This document shows, piece by piece, positions 33,563 through 41,306 of a stretch of 64,000 nucleotides of DNA. The notes below the pieces were generated by a model. That model made no database searches, was not told where the DNA came from, and saw only the letters and a list, made by a program, of their open reading frames with translations. The stretch spans positions 62,001-126,000 of the forward strand of contig CAZOGL010000001.1 of assembly GCA_964579575.1 (NCBI GenBank), given 5' to 3'. Each line of letters opens with the position of its first letter. Positions within the stretch are counted from its first letter, which is position 1. The translations under genes were made by a program, and so were the position numbers. This stretch comes from CAVEFW01 sp964579575. Its GTDB lineage: Bacteria > Actinomycetota > Coriobacteriia > Coriobacteriales > Eggerthellaceae.

Positions 33563-33618
33563 CGCTGCCTAGAGCGCGCTGCCTAGAGCGCGTTGCCTAG
33601 AGCGCGTTGCCTAGAGCG
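33563..33618. repeat. 14-bp tandem repeat, four copies
   Basis: Four uninterrupted copies of CGCTGCCTAGAGCG / CGTTGCCTAGAGCG at 33563-33618, between a DCCP gene and the DUF3343 gene. Each copy carries CTAG, a tetranucleotide usually rare in bacterial DNA. Confidence 0.92.
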
Positions 33619-33644
33619 TCAACCCAGTTGACTTACAACATCTT

Positions 33645-34793
33645 TTACAACATCTCGATGAACGCGGCGATACGAGTATCGATTTGGCCTTGGTCATTGG
33701 GGTCGTAATCGGTTTCAATCTTCATGTAGGGCATCCCGGCAGCCTCCATGTCCTGACGCATGAGTTCAGATTCGACATTGAAGGTGTGGCATGCGGTCAA
33801 GATGATATCGATGACTCCGTCGACCTTGTACTTCTCACACATCTCGATGGTGTTTTTGCGGCGGTCGTCGTTGGGGGTCATGACGCTGCAGTTGATGGCG
33901 AGATAGCGGTCGGCGATGGCCTGCATGATATCCTTAGCCTCTGGGTCGATCTTTGTGGCTTGGGTGCGGGGGCCGGAGCAGTCGTCGAGACACACGATGA
34001 CGCCACCGTTGTTCTCGATGGCCGTGCCCACCTTCCCCATGACTCCCGTGCTGGGGCAACCGGTCAAAAGGATGCGCTTAGCGTCGGCGGGGACGGGGCG
34101 CTCGCCAGCTTCGTAGGATGCCTTGGCTGCGTCAACCTTGGCCTTGATGCTTGCAGCGTAGTCCTTGATGTCGAAACTGAAGGTACCGGCGGCCATGGTG
34201 GCCATGAGGTCCACACCCTTCATCATCGGAGGTTCTGCCGTCTGTATGTCGAACATCTCCAAGATGTTGTCGCGCAGGGCGTTGCGGTTGCGAACGGCCT
34301 CGCGCAGATCGTCCTCGGTGATGGTGATGCCGTAGGTGTCCTCAAGCTTCTCTTTCAACAGGTCGAGTTCGGCTCGCCAGATGTCCTTGGCGTAGGGACG
34401 GCTCTGGGATTGGGGAAGCTGCATGACGTAGGTCTCTTTGAGGTCGTTGAGCAACTCGTACATCTTTTTCTTGCCGTCGCACGTTGTCTCGCCGACGATG
34501 AAGTCGGAGTAGTATGTGAAAGGGCACTTCTGTGTATAGGCAAAGCCATAGGTTCCCTTGATGAGGGGACAAAGGTTTTTCGGCAAAACCTTCTCGGCAT
34601 CGGGCACGGTCTCGTTGTTTGTGCCGCAAAGGCCGATTGCCACAGCACCTGCAGCCTCGATGAGCTCGCAGGGGGTGTAGCTGCACAGGACGCCGACCAT
34701 CTTGCCGCCGTTCTCCTTGAAGCTCTTGACCTTCATGAACGCGCCCTTGCGGGCATCGGCGAACTCCTCATAATTGGAGGGTAGATCTGCCAT
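33645..34793 (-). CDS. Double-cubane cluster protein (YjiM-like, 2-hydroxyacyl-CoA dehydratase family)
   Basis: 382 residues. Cysteines are at 37, 42, 56, 75, 90 and 105 in CSYTPCELIEAAG, GLCG, NLCPLIKG, KCPFTYYSD and GETTCDGKKK; later LLTGCPSTG, INCSVMTPN, TACHTFNVE and ETDYDPNDQGQIDTRI complete the pattern of double-cubane cluster proteins, the [Fe8S9] relatives of HgdB. Characterised DCCPs, energised by an ATP-dependent activase, reduce small molecules such as acetylene and hydrazine; natural substrates are unknown. It is the third gene of a minus-strand unit DCCP-activase-DCCP, 20 bp after the activase. Confidence 0.9.
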   Translation of the reverse strand: MADLPSNYEEFADARKGAFMKVKSFKENGGKMVGVLCSYTPCELIEAAGAVAIGLCGTNNETVPDAEKVLPKNLCPLIKGTYGFAYTQKCPFTYYSDFIVGETTCDGKKKMYELLNDLKETYVMQLPQSQSRPYAKDIWRAELDLLKEKLEDTYGITITEDDLREAVRNRNALRDNILEMFDIQTAEPPMMKGVDLMATMAAGTFSFDIKDYAASIKAKVDAAKASYEAGERPVPADAKRILLTGCPSTGVMGKVGTAIENNGGVIVCLDDCSGPRTQATKIDPEAKDIMQAIADRYLAINCSVMTPNDDRRKNTIEMCEKYKVDGVIDIILTACHTFNVESELMRQDMEAAGMPYMKIETDYDPNDQGQIDTRIAAFIEML

Positions 34794-34813
34794 GATGATT
34801 CCTTTCGTTGCTT

Positions 34814-35872
34814 CTACAGGGCAACTTCGTATACGTTGCTATAGGTGGCGTCGGCGGTTTGGGCCGCGGACTCTATGTCCTGTCTTGACGCAATCGGTGC
34901 AACCCATGCGTATCCGCATCCAGCCGAGATCGTGCTGGGTAGGGGTGCAAGTCTCTCGGGTAGTCCCGCCTCGCGGCATATTTTCTCGAAGGCGAGGGAG
35001 TCGGTGGTTGTGTCGAACGTGAACACGACGGTGTTGGGTTTGGGCCTCTCCGCACGCGCGGATGAGGCTTTGGCCGATGTCTCGGTCTCGGGTTTTGCAT
35101 CGGTGTGCGTTGGGGCGCAGTCGATTGGCAGACTGAGTGCCGCCCCCAATGCGCCGGCAAAGCGCGCCATGGGGCAAGTCTTCACGTGCCCGTTGAGTTG
35201 TTTGGCGAGGCGCTCGACGACATAGTCGTTCTCGCAAAGGCCGCCCGTCAGGACATACTCGTTGTTAGGGGATTTGGGAACGAGGGGAGCGACTTTCTTG
35301 ACGACGGAGTCCACGATGCCCCGACAGATGTCCTCGCGCGGGGTCCCTTGACCGATGAGGCTGATGACCTCGGACTCGGCAAACACGGTACACATGCTCG
35401 AGATGCTGGTGGGTTTACCGTCCTTGGCAAGGTCGGTCAGCTGGGTTTGGGTGAGTCCGAGCCGGTTCGCCATGATCTCCAAGAACTTGCCCGTGCCGGC
35501 GCTGCACTTGTCGTTCATGCGGAAATCGGCGACTTTGCCGTTTCTCAAGACGATCGACTTGGTATCTTGGCCGCCGATGTCTACGACGACGCAATCATTG
35601 CCGAACAGGCGGGCGGCGCCCTTGCCATGACAGGTGATCTCGGTGATTGTCTTCTCAGCGAAGGGTACGGCCACGCGACCGTACCCTGTCGCTACATAAC
35701 AGCATTCCGCGTGGGGATATCCATGGGTCTCCAGGTCCTCAAGGACGCGATTACCGGCATCGACGCTGCTGTAGCCCGTGGGTATCACGAGGGTGTACGC
35801 GATGTCGTCTCTGTCGAGCACGCACGCCTTGGTGGCAGTGGATCCGATATCTATTCCTACACGGTATGCCAC
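34814..35872 (-). CDS. ASKHA-family activase fused to a C-terminal DUF3343 domain
   Basis: 352 residues. Residues 1-255 are a BcrAD/BadFG/HgdC-type ATPase activase: GIDIGSTATKA (phosphate loop), VVDIGGQDTKSI, and the two [4Fe-4S]-bridging cysteines in NDKCSAGTGKFLE and SSMCTVFAESEV. After a charged, Ala/Glu-rich linker (about 255-283), residues 284-352 form a DUF3343 domain (VVFTFDTTTDSLAFEKICRE, SAGCGYAWVAPIAS) with its Cys in the expected place. Activases pump electrons into the DCCP cluster using ATP. The fusion joins that pump to a putative Se/S carrier. It sits between two DCCP genes, 10 bp and 20 bp away. Confidence 0.9.
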   Translation of the reverse strand: MAYRVGIDIGSTATKACVLDRDDIAYTLVIPTGYSSVDAGNRVLEDLETHGYPHAECCYVATGYGRVAVPFAEKTITEITCHGKGAARLFGNDCVVVDIGGQDTKSIVLRNGKVADFRMNDKCSAGTGKFLEIMANRLGLTQTQLTDLAKDGKPTSISSMCTVFAESEVISLIGQGTPREDICRGIVDSVVKKVAPLVPKSPNNEYVLTGGLCENDYVVERLAKQLNGHVKTCPMARFAGALGAALSLPIDCAPTHTDAKPETETSAKASSARAERPKPNTVVFTFDTTTDSLAFEKICREAGLPERLAPLPSTISAGCGYAWVAPIASRQDIESAAQTADATYSNVYEVAL

Positions 35873-35882
35873 GGTTCCGTCC

Positions 35883-37157
35883 TTAGTCCATCATTTCGAT
35901 GAAGGCCTCGATGCGGGTGCGAAGCTGGCCTGCATCGGCGTCATCGTAGTCGGTCTCGAGCGCGAGGTAGGGGATGCCCGCCTCGGCTGCAGCTGCACCA
36001 ATGGTGCGCTTCTCGGTGTTGTACAAGTTGCAGAACTTGAGGTTCACGTCGATGATGCCGTCGACGTTGTATTCCTTGGCGAGGCGGAGCACATCCTCGA
36101 CGCGTCCGGGGTTAGGCGTGAAGCATGCGCAGTTGATGCCCATGTAACGCTCGGCGATGGCGCGAATCTGGCCTTCAAGCGTCGTTTGGGTTTCGTCTAC
36201 GAGGCCCTCGAAGTAGCGGGTGCCGGTGCATGCCTCCTCGCAGACCACGGCGCCGCCGCAGGTCTCGATGAGGTGATGCATCTTCCAGTTCGGGATGGCC
36301 ATGGGGGTTCCGGAAATCATGATGCGCTTGGTACCAGCGGGGAAGACGGAGACACCATTGGCGTTGCGCTCATCGAGCTCATCAGCGAGCTTGTTGCACA
36401 TCAGCGCGCAACGCTCGGGGTCGTCGAAGAAGGCGATCTGGATCATCTCGAGGGCGTCCTTGCCGGAGATGGGGATGTTGTTTGCGTTCTTGCGCGCATC
36501 GTAGACGCGTTGGATGGCGCGGCGCTTCTCGTTGATGATGTGGATGGCTTCCGCGAGCTTCTCGACGGTGACCTTGTTGCCGGTAAGCTCTTCCATGCGG
36601 GTCTTGAACAGCTCGATCTCGTTGGCCCACTTGTCGACGTCTTGCGGACGTTTCATCTGGGGCATGTCCATGATGTAGGTCGGAGCATCCTCCGCCAAGA
36701 TTTCGTAAGCCTTCTTCTTTGCGTCGCAGGTCGTCTCACCGACGAACAGATCGGCAATGCGGAAGAAGGGGCATGTCTTGCCAAAACGGGCACCAATGGA
36801 GGCCTTCACGAGGGGGCAGGTGTCCTTGGGCAGGTATTTCTCTCCGTCGGGTACCCAGAACTGGGAGCCGCCGCAAAGGCCAGTGACGATGCCACCAGCG
36901 GCGATGACCACCTCATCGGGTACGTATACACAGAAGGTGCCGACGACTTTCTTGCCCGCTTCCTGGGCGTCGATAAGCTCTTGCGGGCGGATGCCGTGGA
37001 CGTCTGCGATGACCATGTCCCAAAACGCCATGCCCTCAGGGCGGTTTTCCTGGCTCAGGAAGGTATCGCCGAACGCGGTGGGCAAGACGGCACAGAGTTG
37101 ATCGTGAGCCTCGAGGTCCATGCCAAGAGATTTCCACATAGGATGACGGTCAGTCAT
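35883..37157 (-). CDS. Second DCCP-like protein (divergent 2-hydroxyacyl-CoA dehydratase family)
   Basis: 424 residues from the ATG at 37157 (MTDRHPMWKSLGMD). It keeps cysteines 76, 95, 114, 129 and 144 (TFCVYVPDE, GLCGG, DTCPLVKAS, KTCPFF, GETTCDAKKK), equivalent to those of the neighbour at 33645, but has Asp for its Cys42, and TGCP is changed to SGTP while ACHTFNVE becomes FCNLYNTE. A 40-residue N-terminal extension is also present. It is thus a paralogue with an altered cluster or active site, possibly pairing with the other DCCP as a heterodimer as HgdA/HgdB do. First gene of the unit; 10 bp before the activase fusion. Confidence 0.87.
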   Translation of the reverse strand: MTDRHPMWKSLGMDLEAHDQLCAVLPTAFGDTFLSQENRPEGMAFWDMVIADVHGIRPQELIDAQEAGKKVVGTFCVYVPDEVVIAAGGIVTGLCGGSQFWVPDGEKYLPKDTCPLVKASIGARFGKTCPFFRIADLFVGETTCDAKKKAYEILAEDAPTYIMDMPQMKRPQDVDKWANEIELFKTRMEELTGNKVTVEKLAEAIHIINEKRRAIQRVYDARKNANNIPISGKDALEMIQIAFFDDPERCALMCNKLADELDERNANGVSVFPAGTKRIMISGTPMAIPNWKMHHLIETCGGAVVCEEACTGTRYFEGLVDETQTTLEGQIRAIAERYMGINCACFTPNPGRVEDVLRLAKEYNVDGIIDVNLKFCNLYNTEKRTIGAAAAEAGIPYLALETDYDDADAGQLRTRIEAFIEMMD

Positions 37158-37582
37158 AATTCCCCCTTTGGTTGGACGCCCAACCTCAAAGGTTCTCTCT
37201 CGTTGGGAGGCAGGGCGCAAATGGATATCAACACATAAACGTGTTTACCTGCCCTGCAGAATGGCGAATGCCGCAGAATGCCGAATGCCGTAAAGCAAGC
37301 TATTTGATAAGGGAAGGGAGCGCGCCGCGAACGCAGAAGAGCGGTGCTCTCAATCTGTCCCAACGAGGCCCATCATAGCAAAGGCCGAGGCGGCGAGCGC
37401 CAACAATTCTGGTTCAATCGCAGAAGCGGCGCTATACTTTGGGATGTGAAGAGTTCGCTCGGAGGCCTTTCTGCGACGCTTGCCGGCGACTTGCATTTTT
37501 CGGTGTGCGTATTCTGCGGCGCATGCTTTGACGTAGTGCGCAAAAATCCGACAAAGAATCCGACAAAGAAAGAAGGAATCTC
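37158..37582. other. Divergent spacer between the DCCP operon and yedF
   Basis: 425 bp with no convincing gene. It holds GAATGCCG repeats at about 37264-37291 and a 12-bp perfect direct repeat AATCCGACAAAG at 37545-37556 and 37557-37568, immediately before the yedF ribosome binding site (AGAAGGAATCTC). It should contain the two divergent promoters; I could not fix either. Confidence 0.5.
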
Positions 37583-38188
37583 ATGGTTGAGCTCGATGGT
37601 TTTGGCAAGCCTTGTCCCATGCCCCTCGTCATGGTCAAGAAGGAAATTGATGCTGGCAATACCGATATCGCAATCAAGGTCGACAACGACACGGCAGTGA
37701 AAAACATCACCCGTCTTGCAAAGAAGAAGGGTCTCGGTTTCTCCGTTGAGGAAATTGATGGCGGCTTTTTGATTACTATGGGCGGCGAGCTCGACCCCGA
37801 TGCTGCTCTTCCCGCAACGGCTGCAGCTTGCAATATCGCTGGTGGGTCTTGTGGTTACAGTGTGTTCATCGGCAAGGATCATGTTGGTGAGGGAGATCCC
37901 CAGCTCGGTTACAACCTGATGAAGATGGCGATTTTCACGTTGAACCAAGCCGAGGTCGCACCCATGAACCTCCTGTTCATGAATTCCGGTGTCAAGCTGT
38001 TGTGCGACGAGGAGGAGCAGATCATCGAGTCCGTCAAGGAAATGATGGAAAAGGGCACCGATGTCCTCGTTTGCGGCACCTGCCTCAACTTCTACGGTAT
38101 CGCGGACGATCTCAAGATCGGCGAGGTTTCCAACATGTACGACATCCTCGAGCGCATGCACGAGTCCGCCAAGGTCATTACGCTTTAG
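37583..38188 (+). CDS. yedF: Selenium metabolism protein YedF (TusA-like plus DsrE-like)
   Basis: 201 residues. N-terminal TusA-like domain with the carrier Cys11 in FGKPCPMPLVMVKKEI, then a DsrE/DsrF-like domain (about 100-201) with VLVCGTCLNFYGIADDLKIG. This two-domain architecture is the YedF family (TIGR03527-like), which co-occurs with selD and is thought to carry sulfur or selenium as a persulfide/perselenide. First of a plus-strand group yedF, DUF3343, rhodanese, facing selD. Confidence 0.92.
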   Translation: MVELDGFGKPCPMPLVMVKKEIDAGNTDIAIKVDNDTAVKNITRLAKKKGLGFSVEEIDGGFLITMGGELDPDAALPATAAACNIAGGSCGYSVFIGKDHVGEGDPQLGYNLMKMAIFTLNQAEVAPMNLLFMNSGVKLLCDEEEQIIESVKEMMEKGTDVLVCGTCLNFYGIADDLKIGEVSNMYDILERMHESAKVITL

Positions 38189-38322
38189 GAATCGGATTGC
38201 GCTTTTTGCAATCAGCGAGTTGTGATCGGTGAGTTTGGGCCGCAGCGCCCGACTCGTGGGCTTTTTGAGTCGAAGGGTTGGCGTTGCGCGCCTTTCATCG
38301 CGCGTGGTGGAAAGGTGGTGCG

Positions 38323-38550
38323 GTGGGCGACATCGTGTGGAACGTCTTGGCGTTTGAGAGCACTCATGCGGCTATGGCCGCCCAAAAGATTTTGGGCGAG
38401 TTGAAGCCGTATGTGATTCCGACACCGAAGGTAATCACGGCAAATTGCGGTATGTCGCTTCGCATGGGCGACGCGGAGGCAGAGAAAGCTCGGGAGATTT
38501 TGTCCTCCCATCCCGACATCGAGGCGCGTTGCGCGTGGTATCGGGTATAG
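38323..38550 (+). CDS. DUF3343 protein (putative Se/S carrier-like)
   Basis: 75 residues from the GTG at 38323, which follows AAAGGTGG; the frame start at 38278 has no ribosome binding site. VLAFESTHAAMAAQKILGEL, then TANCGMSLRMGDAEAEKAREIL, matches DUF3343, with the Cys in NCGMSLR. Second free-standing DUF3343 of the island, between yedF and the rhodanese gene. The 38189-38322 spacer has GATTGC-GCTTTTT-GCAATC, a short hairpin, near 38195-38213. Confidence 0.85.
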   Translation: MGDIVWNVLAFESTHAAMAAQKILGELKPYVIPTPKVITANCGMSLRMGDAEAEKAREILSSHPDIEARCAWYRV

Positions 38551-38581
38551 TGTGCAAAAACCGACAATGGTAAGGAGCATC

Positions 38582-38950
38582 ATGGAGGAAATGCCTATCG
38601 AGCTTGCGCCGGAGGATGTGCGCAATCTGGTGTTGAGCGGCGAGGACTTCACACTTGTCGATATCCGTAATAACAGCGCGTATCGCAAAAGTCACCTCAA
38701 AGGGGCGCAGACCCTCCCGTTTGGGGCGACCCAGCCTCGTGACTACGAGCGCTTCTTTCCCGATCACAATCGCAAGCTTGTAATCTATTGCTACAACGGC
38801 AAGGCTTCCAAACTTGTTGCCGACACCGTTGTCGAAATGGGGTATTCCGATGTGGGCTATATGGTGGGCGGACATTGGAAATGGCGTTTTCTCAAGGGCC
38901 CAAAGCCTAACGTGCGCGGAAGATATCCGTACGGAAAGAAGAAGAGCTAA
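38582..38950 (+). CDS. Rhodanese-domain sulfurtransferase
   Basis: 122 residues, a single rhodanese domain: DFTLVDIRNNSAYRKSHLKG, then the active-site loop VIYCYNGKASKLVA with the catalytic Cys, and MVGGHWKWRFLKG at the end. It carries persulfide (or perselenide) on that Cys. The start ATG 38582 has AAGGAGC upstream. Rhodaneses can supply selenium in reactive form to SelD in vitro; placed 31 bp after a DUF3343 gene and facing selD, that is its likely role here. Confidence 0.9.
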   Translation: MEEMPIELAPEDVRNLVLSGEDFTLVDIRNNSAYRKSHLKGAQTLPFGATQPRDYERFFPDHNRKLVIYCYNGKASKLVADTVVEMGYSDVGYMVGGHWKWRFLKGPKPNVRGRYPYGKKKS

Positions 38951-38952
38951 CG

Positions 38953-38979
38953 AAATGGCCCCGTCGGGGGCCATTTTTT
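38953..38979. terminator. Terminator between the rhodanese gene and selD
   Basis: A 10-bp stem (AAATGGCCCC with GGGGCCATTT) and a GTCG loop, with a T run to 38979. It overlaps the selD stop codon region and can serve both convergent genes. Confidence 0.88.
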
Positions 38980-40048
38980 ACGCAAAGTGAATGTGGCAGG
39001 TCTCGTCCTCGATGAAGGTGCCGATGCGCCATGGGGCACGACCGGACTCCCTTTGGAAGGCGCTCTCGAATATCTCGGCCGCATCCGGGTCGATGGCGAC
39101 AAGGAGCCCCCCGCTGGTTTGGGGATCGCAGATGACGCCCATGCGGTTGTCGAACTCGTCCTCGTCAAGATCGCCCTGCTCGATGAAGGGCTCGGCAAAG
39201 TCCATGATGCTAAATGTCCGGTTGGGACGGCAATAATCCACACTCAGGTCCCAAGCGCGCTCAAACAGGGGGAGCGCGTCGAAGTCGATCCTTGCGCCGC
39301 ATCCGCTTGCCTCGAGCATCTCGTGGAGGTGGCCTGCGAGGCCAAAGCCGGTCACGTCGGTTGCGGCATGGGCGCTCGCTTCGACGGCCGCAACTCCGCC
39401 GGCGAGGTTGAGCTCGCACATGCTGTCGATGACGGGGCGAAACTCCTCGTCGGTACACGCGTCGATCTTTTTCGCGGCGGAAAGAAGGCCAGTGCCGAGG
39501 CGTTTGGTGAGATACAGGATGTCGCCTACGCGGGCACCGCCGTTGCGTATGATCTTGTCCGGGTGCACCACGCCGAAGACGCAAAGACCGTATTTCGGCT
39601 CGGGGTCATCCACGGAATGACCACCAACGATGAAGCATCCCGCCTCTCGGACAGCGCTTGCACCTCCGCGCATGATCTCGGAGGCGACGTCGACGCCGAG
39701 GGCGCAATCGAGGGCCAAGATGTTGAGGGCGCACACTGGCTTCGCGCCCATGGCGAAGATGTCGGAAAGCGCATTCGCGGCGGCGAGTCGGCCGTAATCG
39801 TAGGGGTCGTCCACCAAGGGCGTGAGGAAGTCCACTGTCAAAACAGCAGCCAAATCGTCGCTCACCTTGTAGATAGCCGCATCGTCGCTTGTCTCGAACC
39901 CAAGCAACAGATTCTCGGCCCCCTCGATTCCGAGGTTGGCGTCAAGGATGGGAGCTAGGATGTTTTCGAGGTCGCCCGGACCCCATTTGGCAGCTCAACC
40001 GCCTTTGCTGGTGAGGCGGGAGAGGTAGACCTTCTCCTTCTCCGTCAC
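38978..40048 (-). CDS. selD: Selenophosphate synthetase SelD, itself a selenoprotein
   Basis: 356 residues, read from the GTG at 40048 (behind GGAGGCAGCC) through an in-frame TGA at 39995-39997, which encodes Sec18 in TSKGG-U-AAKWGPGDL. This is the catalytic Cys/Sec position of SelD, next to the conserved Lys. Downstream motifs are DDAAIYKV, VDFLTPLVDDPYDYGRLAAANALSD and DVTGFGLAGH. It makes selenophosphate from selenide and ATP for SelA. Calling the first ATG after the TGA (39907) would lose 47 N-terminal residues including the active site. A SECIS-like hairpin follows the TGA. It is 24 bp downstream of an activase gene. Confidence 0.95.
39968..39984 (-). promoter_or_regulatory. SECIS element of selD
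   Basis: On the minus strand, 10 bases after the TGA, GGGGTC (39984-39979) pairs with GACCTC (39973-39968; one G-U) around a CGGGC loop. The distance and size fit bacterial SECIS hairpins recognised by SelB. Confidence 0.8.
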
Positions 40049-40072
40049 GGCTGCCTCCAATCCTCTAATCGA

Positions 40073-40939
40073 CTACTCGGTCTCCTTTTGGCGCTTTGCC
40101 GGCAAAGAGAGCGCCGCTCCGATGACGCCGGCATATATTCCAAGCGGAGAGGATAGCACTTCGACGCCGAGGCGTTTGCTTAGGCGTTCGACAAGGTAGT
40201 CGTTATTGCATTGTCCTCCCGTGATCATGTACGTGGTGTTGGGCATTACAGGGATGAGGGGTGCGACACGGTTGACAACCGCTTCGATCGCGATCCAGCA
40301 GACATCCTCGCGGGGTGCCCCTTTGGCGATGAGCTCAGAAAGCTTGGACTCGACGAACACAATGCACATGGAGGGGAGCGCCGTCGGCGTGCCTTTGCGT
40401 GCGAGATCGGAAAGTTGTTTCTCGGTGATGCCCATGCGTGACGCCGTGGATTGGAGGTATTTGCCGATGGCGGCGCTGCAGCGATCGTTGGTGGCAATCT
40501 TTTTGACAGTACCGTGGTTGACTGTCATGACTTGGGTCTCTTGACCGCCGATATCGATGACGACGCCGTCGGAGTTGTAAATGAAGTGGGCACCCCTACC
40601 GTGAGCCTGGCCGATTTCGACAAATTCCTGAGCACCAGGAAAGGCAAGCTGACCAATTCCGGTGGCGGCGATGGCGCAGTCTCGCAAGGGGAATCCGTCA
40701 TGTTCGAGGCGAGCCAGGAGACGTTTGGCGGAATCGTTGCTGTCGAGACCGGTCTCGAAGATGAACTTGTGGACGATGGTGTTCTTTTCCATGACAACGG
40801 CCTTGGTGGTGATAGCTCCGATGCCAACCCCCACGCGGTAGTAGGGCCGGTCCTTTTTGGGGGGCTCCTCGGTTATGCCCATCGCGTCGAGAAGTGCGTT
40901 GACCCGACTCTCCGAATAGAGCTGTGCGTAGCGTGCCAT
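40073..40939 (-). CDS. Second ASKHA activase-like protein (divergent phosphate loop)
   Basis: 288 residues from the ATG at 40939 (MARYAQLYSESRVNALLDAM), behind GAGGGAGATC. Same family as the activase at 34814: VIDIGGQETQVM, the [4Fe-4S] Cys in NDRCSAAIGKYL and PSMCIVFVESKL, and MITGGQCNNDYLVERL. Oddities: the N-terminal phosphate loop is GVGIGAITTKA, lacking the Asp and Ser of the usual DIGSTTTKA, and SAGTG is changed to SAAIG, so ATP use may be altered; a 30-residue N-terminal extension is present. It lies directly upstream of selD on the same strand, apparently co-transcribed. Confidence 0.87.
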   Translation of the reverse strand: MARYAQLYSESRVNALLDAMGITEEPPKKDRPYYRVGVGIGAITTKAVVMEKNTIVHKFIFETGLDSNDSAKRLLARLEHDGFPLRDCAIAATGIGQLAFPGAQEFVEIGQAHGRGAHFIYNSDGVVIDIGGQETQVMTVNHGTVKKIATNDRCSAAIGKYLQSTASRMGITEKQLSDLARKGTPTALPSMCIVFVESKLSELIAKGAPREDVCWIAIEAVVNRVAPLIPVMPNTTYMITGGQCNNDYLVERLSKRLGVEVLSSPLGIYAGVIGAALSLPAKRQKETE

Positions 40940-41306
40940 GATCTCCCTCTTTCCCTCGTTTTTATTATACGAATGAAAGAACGAGGTCTTTAAAGAATCC
41001 ATTAAACGGCATTTGCCGGAAAAAGGCCGATAGAGAAACCCTCGGTCAGAGAGCATTATTCGCAAATAAGAATAAAAAAGGGCGAGAAGTTATGCTTGCC
41101 GTTCACGGCGAAAATCATACCGTTCACATTTCGTAGACGTACGAAAATGTTCCCTGCACGCCGTTTGCCAACGGTTTCCATTTTGTTATCAACGAGGGGG
41201 CTAGTCGGGTTTTATACGTATACATTACGTGGGTTTGGGTGTGCTATGCCCAAAATCCATGTGGTAGACGAGGAGAACGAAAGAGAAAAGGAAGGAGGGA
41301 GTTCTT
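40940..41306 (+). promoter_or_regulatory. Regulatory spacer upstream of the formate dehydrogenase operon
   Basis: 367 bp, AT-rich, no gene. Inverted repeats TTTCGTA-GACG-TACGAAA (41129-41146) and the palindrome TATACGTATA (41212-41221) are candidate operators; CCGTTCAC occurs twice (about 41099 and 41120). AAGGAAGGAGG stands before the fdnG ATG. The spacer is divergent from the activase-selD unit, so both may share regulation. Confidence 0.55.

Noticed and set aside
33563..33618. CRISPR-like array
   Set aside because: Units are 14 bp with no unique spacers, and no cas gene is present; it is a simple tandem repeat.
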